From assembly GCF_000499385.1 (NCBI RefSeq), contig NW_013651705.1, positions 2,429 to 19,643 on the forward strand: a stretch of 17,215 bases of DNA. The letters are read 5' to 3'. The notes under the pieces were generated by a model. The model made no database searches, was not told where the DNA came from, and saw only the letters and a program-made list of their open reading frames with translations. Of the stretch, positions 10,241 to 17,215 are shown piece after piece; the stretch's first letter is position 1; each line of letters begins with the position of its first letter. Both the position numbers and the translations under genes were made by a program. Source of the stretch: Eimeria necatrix. Taxonomy: Eukaryota; Apicomplexa; Conoidasida; Eucoccidiorida; Eimeriidae.

Positions 10241-11130
10241 GGGACAATTTTAGTCTTCGGGCAGTGTATACGTCGGTCTGCGTATGTTGAATCAGCGAGT
10301 GTGTGGGGAAGCAGCAATCCTTTTGCTACCCGTGTGTCGACTGAAGGCTAACGGCACTTGACTATAAGGTGTCCTTGTGTCTGCCTGCAGCACAAGGTTC
10401 ATGACATTTCACACAGTAGATTGCTCCACCAGGCGCAGCTGTGATCTCTGCGTGTGTTCTCCTGGCCATTGCGAAATGGGGGGAGCAGTAGACGTGGCGG
10501 TAAGTAGACTAACAGCAGGTCTGTGCTGTCTGTCTCGTGGAGCTGTTATCCGTGGCTGCATACAGGGCAAAGAGCCTCCGCAAGCCCTACGCACTAACGA
10601 AAAGTATCATGCAGCCGCTTCTCAGATGCAGTGCCCGTGCAACGATGCTCGATACTGAGCAAAAGAAGCCCTTCACTGCATATTCTTAATGCGTTTTTGG
10701 GCTGGCTGGCCACAAACATGTTTTGTCGCGACATTTGTTCAAAGGAGGTTTTGTGTTGTTGCTTTTAAACTGTAGCATTCCTCTCCACCGGAATTTTTTT
10801 TCGCGTCCACCGGGAGCCTTGCGCGTGCGAAGTGTTTGTTTGCTAGGCATTGCGTGACTTGCGGAAACGACATGCGCACTTGCTCCATACAACGACAAGC
10901 CAAAGCATTTACAAGCTGGTATTTATTAGTGTGAAATTTTTCACGAGCTTACACGTGCTCACGTCATGACGGAGTCATGACATGCCAACACTGCGGCAAA
11001 CGCTCTATCATAAGCAGAGGTTGATGTCGGTCTGACAGTAAGGAGCTCTGAAATGGCTGAGGTCTTAATTGGCAAAGCTTTATGTTGAGTGTCCGTCAAA
11101 AGTCACATTTAGGCAATGTAATAATGAACA
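10241..11130 (+). repeat. Array unit 7
   Basis: L1 is at about 10273-10305 (GGTCTGCGTATGTTGAATCAG). L2 is strong at 10337-10400, with the core AACGGCACTTG at 10350 and CTGCAGCACAAGGTTCA as in unit 1. L3 contains AGCAGGTCTGTGCTGT at 10513-10528, identical to 12177-12192 in unit 9. L4 starts at 10687 (CTTAATGCG). L5 is a remnant at 10847-10863 (TTGCTAGGCATTGCG). The right part is strongly diverged and carries the palindrome cluster. Confidence 0.65.
10931..10981. promoter_or_regulatory. Cluster of palindromic sites (possible protein-binding module)
   Basis: Within 51 bases there are four perfect palindromic elements. GTGAAATTTTTCAC (10931-10944) is a 6-base inverted repeat with a 2-base centre. 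CACGTG (10952-10957) is an E-box-type word. GTCATGAC occurs twice, at 10963-10970 and 10974-10981, separated by three bases, and an ACGTCATGAC context resembles bZIP-type sites. Such density is unusual in this window. No promoter or gene can be tied to it, so a regulatory role is inference. Confidence 0.35.
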
Positions 11131-11895
11131 TGTATTAGCTTCCTGGCTCTGGCAAGTGAACGGGAGTGTCAAGAAAACTTCTGGGTGCTATAAAGGCGAT
11201 GTCTTTATACGCCAGGCATTTGCGGTAGAATTTGCATTGGGCAATGTAAACAAAGTCTGGCAGCAAAAGCCAATCGCGAAATAGAAGGCGGTTGTGCTTC
11301 GAGGAGCTCGAAAAGACGAAACAGCTGCGAAGTTTCACATTTTCTCGAACCCTGCACATGCACCTCAAGCTACCCATATGCCGCACTGCAAACAATGAGG
11401 TATTTCGAGGTGTTTTCTAGTCCCCCACGATGTGGCATGTGGCTGGCTTAAAATTCATGAGTATGGTGCGGTCCTGAACATATGAAGCTTCGCGACTATT
11501 TTGCCCGGCAAGGTGCGCGTTTACTGTTATCTAAGAGTGACTATTGCTTTGCTGTGGCAAGTGAGAAGCCTACAATTTTCATCTGAGGGGCTTGCCTGGG
11601 GTCGACAGATATACAGATGAAGCGAGCGCGGGTTGCTAACACGCTTGCATGCCAGCAAGCTTCAGACACTTTTCTCACTGCTGTCGTTGCGCAAACCAGA
11701 CACCGTTCGCTGTCCTCATGTCTCCAGCGGAAGCTGCATGCAGTATAGTTTCACAAACATCATTCAGCTGAGGCACTGGGTGGCTAGAATATGTAAGTGA
11801 ACCCCGTTACTGTGTTCAGCAGAATTGGGAGTTCGAACGTGACATGGATGAGGCGGCTTAAAGCGACATTGCTTCTGCTTGTTGTCAGTTGCCAA
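11131..11895 (+). repeat. Array unit 8
   Basis: A weak L2 lies at about 11180-11222 (CTTCTGGGTG, GGCG, GTCTTT, CGCCAGG). L5 is strong at 11405-11500 and parallels unit 6 base for base over 61 positions at about 79% identity. L6 is strong at 11806-11890 (TTCAGC, GGAGTTCGAAC, ACATGGATGAGGCGGCTTAAAG, TTGCTTCTGCTTGTTG), matching 6145-6218 of unit 1. Roughly 200 extra bases between L5 and L6 compared with unit 1 suggest an insertion around 11,520-11,740. Confidence 0.6.
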
Positions 11896-12715
11896 CGATC
11901 ACTGTAACTAAGAGCACGGTTTTTATGCACCATTTTGGTCTGCGTGTGTTTGAACAGGAAGTAAGTTCGAAAAAGGCACTCCTCCGGGTGGCCATGCGTC
12001 GATTGAAGGCTAGCGGCACTTGATGAGAGAGCTTCCTTGCGTCTGCCTGTAGCGCACGATGCGCTGCTCCTGACTGTGCTTCTTTAATGCGAACCACGCG
12101 CTATTTTCATGTATGTGTGTTTTTATGACTCTTTCAAAGTGCTGGAAGCAGTAGAAGTGCCGGCGCATACACAGGCAGCAGGTCTGTGCTGTTCTCTTCG
12201 CGAAGCTGGCGTCCGTCGCTGTTCACTGAACAAAGGCCCTTTGCAAGTGCCATGCACTACGGTGCAGCAGCTAGGAACTGCGCGCAGCGGGCAATATGGA
12301 TAAAAGCTGAAGCCCCTCGATGCAGAGTTTTCATGCCTTCTAGGTCGGGCTGATTCCCAATGTGGTATAACAGCACAGGCTGCAGCTGCAACTTTCGGTA
12401 AACACGAGCGAGTCAAGAACGCATCTATGTGCGGATGTACTGCATTGCTGCATTAGCTAGACATTTACGGTAATGGTTTCATATGAAACTGCAGGCGTTG
12501 CTAAATGCACCTTGAAGGTGTTCGCTACTCTACCGCGCTGTGGCATATGTGTGTTTGCCGACGCATGGTGAGTTTGTGGCCATTATTGTTCCAAACTTCG
12601 CATCCGTTCTGGCCTTTCGCGTTATGCAAGGATCAGCTGTGCTGTTTAGTGGCAACTGTTGTTGTGCTGCGATGCGTGAAGTGCATATCACTTCAGTTTG
12701 AGGGCAGTGCATATT
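11896..12715 (+). repeat. Array unit 9
   Basis: All landmarks are readable: L1 near 11,937-11,965 (GGTCTGCGTGTGTTTGAACAGG), L2 with core AGCGGCACTTG at 12012, L3 at 12177-12260 with TTCACTGAACAAAGGCCCTTT, L4 at 12330-12412 ending AAACACGAGCGAGTCAAGAAC, L5 at 12501-12570 and L6 at 12655-12715 (CACTTCAGTTTGAGGGCAGTGC). Together with unit 1 it allows the ancestral order of blocks to be stated. Minus-strand frames at 12123-12416 and 12530-12778 lie here but do not keep their sequence across units. Confidence 0.75.
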
Positions 12716-12940
12716 CGCTGTATCGGACGACGCTGCAACAGGTGGCCTTGCTTGGTGCCAGAAAGCATCGTCTTCCACGAAACTTTCGTCGCTAATTTAT
12801 TTGTATTTGGGATCAAGCCCTGTTGGTTCGTTACATCGGTGGCGGTCGCTTTGCAGGCGGCAGCTAAACTTGGTTTCACCGATGATAAGTCTTTGGTGTA
12901 TACCCATTGATGCGTGCTCCTGCGAGCCATGATTGCTTTG
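12716..12940 (+). repeat. Last recognisable array remnant
   Basis: GCAACAGG at 12736 is L2-like. At 12891-12925 CTTTGGTGTATACCCATTGATGCG resembles the L4 lead-in of unit 1 (CTTCGGTGAAGACGCTTAATGCC, from 5752). Spacing between them is shorter than in complete units. Beyond about 12,940 no landmark could be placed with any conviction, so the right edge of the array is taken here. Confidence 0.3.
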
Positions 12941-15240
12941 TTCTTTTCGTACCATAACCGCATATGACGGTTATTCGATAATTGCAAATTTTGGTTTGAC
13001 ACTACAACTTTTGTTTCGGCTTCTTATATTGGCTCCCAATAATTTCTGCATTCTCAAGTTTTCAGGATCTGTAGTGTCCTGCGCGATCATTTTCTAAGCA
13101 TCAGGCAGAATTCTGATTATGCGTCTCTCTTGTTACCAGAAAGTACGTCAATTGCTGCGGGTTTCATCTTGAACCAATCCTTAACGTAGGTTTCGGAACC
13201 GGACTTCACACGACAGTCACAGTGAATCTTCGGCATATGCACGATCGTAGCAATTACCAGTGCTGCAAAACAGAGAGCGCCATCTGTTTTCCTTTTGAAC
13301 CAGGCACATGATAGACATTCAGTTCAGGAAAAACAAAAACCGTAGTGGTGGCACGTGGTGCGCGTGAACCATGCAGGTGTATTTGCTTTTCAACCAAATT
13401 AAGGGAGACACTATCTTTTGTGAAGGTTTTTTTTGACCAGTCTGTCAGTACTAAATCGTGAATCCAAACGTCTCTTGCAGTATTTCTGAGCAAATTCTTC
13501 TTCGTTTCAAAAATACGCAAGCAAGACCACGCTTCCAAAAAAGAAAGATTCACAAAACCTATAGCATTATTACAATTCCAAATGTGCGGACTGAACTAAA
13601 AAGTGACTAGCCTGCGCACATCTTTATTTCATCAAAGCGGTTATGAGTAGCCAAGCTGGAATGGTAATACTTCAGGTCTAGAATGTGAGTATTCCTTGTG
13701 TTAGGACGCAGTCCAGAAGTACTTGCATACAGCATCTACCACTATGCATGGATTTTAGCAGAGAAATGTTTTCGACGCCTATCTGAAGGAGCGTCTGCCT
13801 GTTAAGAAGCCTCAGGCTTAGGGTGCTACGAACTGCCTTCTGTGTCTGAAATTGAAAAGTGCCATGGATGTTGCTTTAGGTTGTGCGACCAGCGCTTTGA
13901 AACGCATCTGTTTCATAGAACACCACAAAAGTGGGGCTTGCACATTTTTCTGTCTAGCAAAAATATAGTACTGAAATCAAGTCTTCGGCTATTCAATCAA
14001 GTCGCCTGCTCCCCAAGTGAGTAAGATCGGCATAATCAATATATTTTCGTTAATATTGACGCAGGCGGCAATAATGAGAAATGTGCACTTGCTCACAGCA
14101 ATTTCTGCATACTTTTGAAGGGGCCCGACTGAAAAGTTTTGTGGAGCCTGTCGTGATGGGCACCCTCCTGCCGCTGATACACTTGACAACCCGAAGAGCT
14201 ATTTATTACCAAGCCGGGTAAGATTGATGCGTACATTCTACTCACAAATATACAGAGAAGAGGCAACTCCTGTGATATTTGATTTCACTATGTGCATTTA
14301 ATTTATTCATTTAGGATGCGAAGTACTTGGTGTACGCTGAGCTCTGACCTTCTTTTGCATCATTTGGTTGCGACTGAATTTTAAGGTTGAATATTCGATG
14401 TGCATCACCATAAGCCTTCCTCTCCTGAATTTTTAATCGTCTTCTTTGAGCGCTCAACTGCGCAGTGTGCATATTCACGCCATATGGCTTCGCTTCGCCG
14501 TCCAGGCTTTGTTTTAGAACAACCACTTTGTGTATGAAAGAATTATGTAGAAGGCATGTTGAATGAAGTTGTTTACTTGGTTTATAGCGTGACTACAGGC
14601 GACCAACGGATCCAGACAGCAGAGTAGCAGCGGCTTAGAAGTAATAACAATAGGACTTCGCCAAATGCCGGACATACAAAGGACGCTAAAGCCGTTAGGG
14701 AACGGATTGGACTCTTGGAGGCTGAACGCGCCTTCATCAGTTCACTGTAACGTGCTTCCCATACTGGCCTGTAGCTCATGACCCCAAACTGCGGGTTCGA
14801 GAAACGCAAAAATAAGTACTTCTGAAAGGTACTACAGAAATGAAACTGCAGGAGTTCAAGAGTAAGTTTCTGCGTTCCACTGCTGCAAGAAGGTAGAGCC
14901 CGCAACGCGGCAGCCAGCTCTGGGTCACAGGCAGACGTTGCTGCAGAAGATGGGAAGACTGAAACCTCTCGTGTTGCTTACCCTCCTTCCCCAATATGTT
15001 ACAAAAAATTTCTGCCTCCTCTATATAGGCACCTCTACCCCATCCTTGGTCACTGCGTCCTAGAACCACACTACTAAAACCATGCAGGGGTCGCAGGAGG
15101 GTTTCTTTCAAGCGATTTGAAGCATAATGTACTCTCACAACATATTGTTCTAAAATGGGTTTTCATTTTGTGGTTTTGCGCTTTTAGAATAGGGGAGACA
15201 CATGTAGAGGAGAATCTCTGGTGACTGGACCGGCTGCACA
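12941..15240. other. Stretch without a supported gene
   Basis: About 2.3 kb, noticeably more AT-rich than the array, with several A/T runs. Frames up to 120 codons exist (minus 14776-15138, minus 14582-14905, minus 13254-13553), but they overlap each other in different frames and show no recognisable domain. No repeat relation to the array was detected. Nothing else was seen in it. Confidence 0.45.
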
Positions 15241-15263
15241 CGATGAGGATTCGGGGCTAGGAC

Positions 15264-15335
15264 GCCACAGTAGCTTAGATGGTAGAGTGTGCTGTCTGAA
15301 AAGCAGTGCAAGTGAAAATTTCATTTTTACTTTTT
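15264..15335 (+). pseudogene. tRNA-Phe(GAA)-like relic
   Basis: TAGCTTAGATGG (15271-15282) fits the internal A-box of eukaryotic tRNA genes. A D-arm forms from GCTT (15273-15276) and GAGT (15285-15288), including wobble pairs. The anticodon arm pairs GCTGT (15291-15295) with GCAGT (15303-15307) around the seven-base loop CTGAAAA, with U33 and anticodon GAA. A T-arm of sorts can be drawn from TGAAA and TTTTA (15312-15328), but it lacks the TTCRA core of a B-box. The would-be acceptor strands (GCCACAG at 15264 and the bases after 15328) do not pair. It is therefore not a working tRNA. It may be a dead tRNA copy or the head of a tRNA-derived SINE. Confidence 0.5.
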
Positions 15336-15433
15336 AGTGAGCTTCCTTAGATCAGCGGAAAGAGACCTGTTCACAAAGATAAATTGTAGTGCAGCAGGAG
15401 TGGGGATCGTCTGAACTGAGAGCAGGCACTACT

Positions 15434-15516
15434 GATTAGCCCGAAACTAATCGAAAAAGTCCTCAACTAAATTAGTGATCACAAGTATCTAATTACAAAA
15501 CTTGTGACATTGTCAC
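15434..15516. repeat. Cluster of short inverted repeats
   Basis: Three perfect inverted repeats lie in 83 bases. GATTAG (15434-15439) pairs with CTAATC (15447-15452). TCACAAGT (15479-15486) pairs with ACTTGTGA (15500-15507). GTGACA (15504-15509) pairs with TGTCAC (15511-15516) around a single T. The last two share bases and so would be alternative structures. They may be part of the SINE-like body. Confidence 0.4.
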
Positions 15517-15806
15517 CGCGGCCAATGAAGCTATCCGCGTTTTGCACTATAACACCGTGCACCATTGGCAACGAGTCCGGCTGTGGGCTCGGCACGTGCA
15601 AGACAGAACTCGACGCTGTATCAGAGCGCAGCATTCAGAACTCTGTTGTTATTTGTGAATTTCTGTAGAGTGTTTCGGTGTCATGTATTTGGCACGTTTG
15701 TTTGACCAAGGGCAGCGCAAAGCTTGAAAATTCTTTGATGCTATCGTGATCGATTAACTTGCACAGCAGAACGCAAAATAGATTCGAATGGTAAACATTG
15801 TTGGAA

Positions 15807-16253
15807 ATGCAGCACACAAAACAATGCCGAAGAATCTTGCTTACTCATGGTTTTCTTACTTTGTCTACTCTAATAGCTACCACGGGATGTGATGCTGGAG
15901 AATCAGCTCTTCACTCACACCTGTGGCTCACCTCAACAGGCTCTCCCGTCTTCCTTTACTCGCCGTTAAATTTTGAATTCCCCAAGGCGGTTATATTAAA
16001 TCAGCCTATACCAGCAGTTTCCAGACTTGGGTGGCCACGGAAGTCGCAGAAACGCAACAACACGGTGCTGCTACTTGGAGCCTTTGCAGCAGCTCTCGCT
16101 ACGACGTACCTTCTGCTGACATGTTTTCGGAGCATTTGGAGACGGTCGCGCCACGATACAGCAGAACGAAGTCTAGCGGCCAATACTCCACTCGGCGCAC
16201 AGCACTGCGGCGTGAGCTGTGTGCCCCGTGAAGCACTATACATTATTTGTTAG
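15807..16253 (+). CDS. Hypothetical short secreted or membrane protein (candidate)
   Basis: A 148-codon frame starts at the ATG at 15807 (context GGAAATGC, purine at -3) and ends at TAG. Residues 1-30 look like a signal peptide: basic QCRR at 6-9, hydrophobic LLTHGFLTLSTLIA at 11-24, and a plausible cleavage after C-D-A at 28-30. Residues about 85-107 (starting NTVLLLGAFAAALATTYLLL) form one strong transmembrane segment, followed by the basic RSIWRRSRH at 108-116. This layout suggests a secreted or type I single-span protein with a short basic tail. GTGAGC at 16212-16217, phase 0 after codon 135, could be a splice donor, so the last 13 codons may be intron. No domain or family was recognised. 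The length alone is near what chance gives, so the hydrophobic pattern is the only support. Confidence 0.27.
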   Translation: MQHTKQCRRILLTHGFLTLSTLIATTGCDAGESALHSHLWLTSTGSPVFLYSPLNFEFPKAVILNQPIPAVSRLGWPRKSQKRNNTVLLLGAFAAALATTYLLLTCFRSIWRRSRHDTAERSLAANTPLGAQHCGVSCVPREALYIIC

Positions 16254-16406
16254 AAAAAATGCAGGATACCACAGCTAAGTCTAATTATACAGCACATCTT
16301 TTAAGCTTCCACTTCATTACTGGTGACTTGTACCATGAGGCCATCTCATGCCGATGCTTTAAATGCTTGTGGGCAGCACATCAAGGTCGCTGGGATATTT
16401 GGGCAA

Positions 16407-16847
16407 TTATATTCGAAGTGGAAAGCGAAGAACTGAAATAGCCAATCTTGGAGCACAGCCAGGTGTATCTGTGGATATTAGCTCCAAAGGTACGCGCTGT
16501 TCTCGCATGCCGTTGTTTAGCTGCATTGAAAGGAATTGATCGGCTTCAATCGTTGCCAACGTTTCTCGAAGCGCTTCCGTGATTTGAGAAACACTGACTG
16601 AAATGCTTGGTCCGAAAAATTTTACGGTGGATGACACAACCCAAGTCGTCGAAGCATGTTCCAGGCGTACACCAACAGTACAAGCATAGTTTGTCTGGTT
16701 TAGAGTGTGGAGCAGCTGGTTGGTTAGCGACCGACATGGCAAACAGCAAGGAAAGCAAGAGTGACAGAGCAGCGATGTGGTTGAGCGTCCATCAAAACGG
16801 GCGAAGCTCCACCCGGGATCTCTCGCTTCGCCATCAGAATTTTCCAT
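16407..16847 (-). CDS. Hypothetical frame, possible exon (weak)
   Basis: A 146-codon frame from the ATG at 16847. Its downstream part, residues about 70-125, has a regular protein-like alternation: SSTVKFFGPSISVSV, then the amphipathic helix-like SQITEALRETLATIEA, then VPLELIST. The first 60 residues are cysteine-rich and less convincing. On the minus strand CTAAC followed shortly by CAG near 16,715-16,725 could act as branch site and acceptor, which would trim the start. It would run tail to tail with the plus-strand candidate at 15807. No family was recognised and the length is within chance. Confidence 0.15.
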   Translation of the reverse strand: MENSDGEARDPGWSFARFDGRSTTSLLCHSCFPCCLPCRSLTNQLLHTLNQTNYACTVGVRLEHASTTWVVSSTVKFFGPSISVSVSQITEALRETLATIEADQFLSMQLNNGMREQRVPLELISTDTPGCAPRLAISVLRFPLRI

Positions 16848-16919
16848 ATGATTGTTTATCTGTGCGTTGGCACTATAACGGCACGTGGTTTAATGCTTTA
16901 CGGCGATATCTAAACTAGT

Positions 16920-17190
16920 TCAAGGCATCGGGAAAGTATGGATGTTGGGGGTTGATGACAGGAAGTACGGATGATAAGCAAGGGAACTGTTTGAAAGTGG
17001 CTCACAGAAAATGAAGAAGGCGTGAAGCTTGAACGCAATGGGATCGGCGGAGTAGGGAGTAAGTGTAGAATGAGCATGTTCGGAACGTGAGGTACCAGGT
17101 GTAGTAACGAATGCCTCAACTACAGTGCGCACCATTTTACCTGGATGATGAGAGACCGCCACAATGCGCGGGAGGATTTTTGGGGGTTTC
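16920..17190. other. Purine-rich strand segment
   Basis: Over 16,921-17,100 the plus strand is about 69% purine (124 of 180), a skew not seen elsewhere on this scale. The minus strand is accordingly pyrimidine-rich and carries a frame at 16,920-17,135 that starts in an AAAATGG context (71 codons), with a GTGAGC donor-like word at 17,005-17,000. A spliced link to the frame at 16,407-16,847 was tried with nearby acceptors and met stops or the wrong phase. The segment may be an intron or untranslated region of a minus-strand gene, or simply low-complexity drift. Confidence 0.3.
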
Positions 17191-17215
17191 TAGGGTAGGT
17201 GGAGCTTTAACAGAC

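Larger units (their letters stand above)
5030..12940 (+). repeat. Array of ~10 diverged ~0.8-kb tandem repeat units
   Basis: One unit recurs head to tail across nearly 8 kb. Ordered landmarks in each unit are: L1 (GGGATG...CTGTGAAA), L2 (CAACAGT ... AACGGCACTTG), L3 (GCAGGTCTGTGCT ... TTCACTGAA), L4 (CTTAATGCC ... AAACACGAGCG), L5 (CACCTTGAAG ... CACGATGTGGCATG) and L6 (TTGCCGGCTTAG ... TTGCTTGTGCTTG). The L2 core lies at 5421, 6344, 10350 and 12012. Weaker L2 matches fall near 7205, 8060, 8694, 9640, 11190 and 12745. The mean spacing is about 0.8 kb and the range about 0.63-0.95 kb, so indels are common. All copies share one orientation. Some units are strongly supported (5299-6223, 6224-6880, 10045-10720, 11405-12715); others are relics. 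Outer limits are approximate. The origin (satellite, decayed gene family or mobile element) is not known. Confidence 0.75.
15264..15520 (+). mobile_element. Possible old tRNA-derived SINE
   Basis: The tRNA-like head at 15264-15335 is followed by an AT-rich, unrelated body. Near its end the body contains ATTAGTGATCACAAGTA (15471-15487) and a run of small inverted repeats. A tRNA head with an intact A-box and a non-tRNA body is the plan of many SINEs. The sense of resemblance to arthropod (tick) SINEs comes from memory only. No flanking target-site duplication was identified, so the 3' boundary is a guess. Confidence 0.3.

Noticed and set aside
11069..11284. Plus-strand 71-codon frame that reads like a protein fragment
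   Set aside because: It begins at TTG directly after a stop, shows no codon-position bias and overlaps the weak L2 of unit 8.
15264..15335. A functional tRNA-Phe gene
   Set aside because: The acceptor strands do not pair and the T-loop lacks the TTCRA core.
1..17215. CRISPR arrays, bacterial operons, rRNA, or retroelement reverse-transcriptase/integrase frames
   Set aside because: No short regular direct repeats with spacers, no ribosome-binding-site-led gene clusters, no rRNA-like segments, and no frame carrying polymerase or integrase motifs were seen on either strand.

Overview
This looks like a eukaryotic, essentially non-coding window. GC is moderate (roughly 46-47% by eye) and CpG is not visibly depleted. 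No operon-like packing, no rRNA and no intact tRNA were seen, and no open reading frame clearly exceeds chance length for this composition. Two lineages were considered. A coccidian-type apicomplexan would fit the excess of GCATGC and one short secreted/membrane-like reading frame. An arthropod such as an ixodid tick would fit the low gene density and a tRNA-derived SINE-like relic. The sequence does not settle this, and both are inference.

Layout. At 101-222 there is a diverged 61-bp direct tandem duplication. From about 223 to 5,000 no supported gene was found. From about 5,030 to 12,940 the window is dominated by a head-to-tail array of about ten diverged copies of one 0.6-1.0 kb unit. The adjacent units at 5299 and 6224 are about 86% identical over their first ~155 bases and 925 bp apart. 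Other copies are recognised by the same landmark blocks, called L1 to L6 here, recurring in the same order and orientation. Several copies are so decayed that only landmarks remain. From 12,941 to 15,240 nothing clear was seen.

At 15,264-15,335 there is a tRNA-Phe(GAA)-like relic with an intact A-box-like D arm and anticodon arm but a failed acceptor stem. It is followed by a cluster of small inverted repeats (15,434-15,516), and the whole may be an old SINE. At 15,807-16,253 an ATG-started frame of 148 codons has a signal-peptide-like N terminus and one clear transmembrane segment. It is the best protein candidate, but still weak. Two minus-strand frames at 16,407-17,135 are weaker still.

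The main result is the ancient tandem array. The longest reading frame of the window (5848-6432, minus strand) straddles a junction between units and is best read as a by-product of the repeat, because differences between copies are mostly amino-acid changing. No cooperating set of genes can be described from this window.
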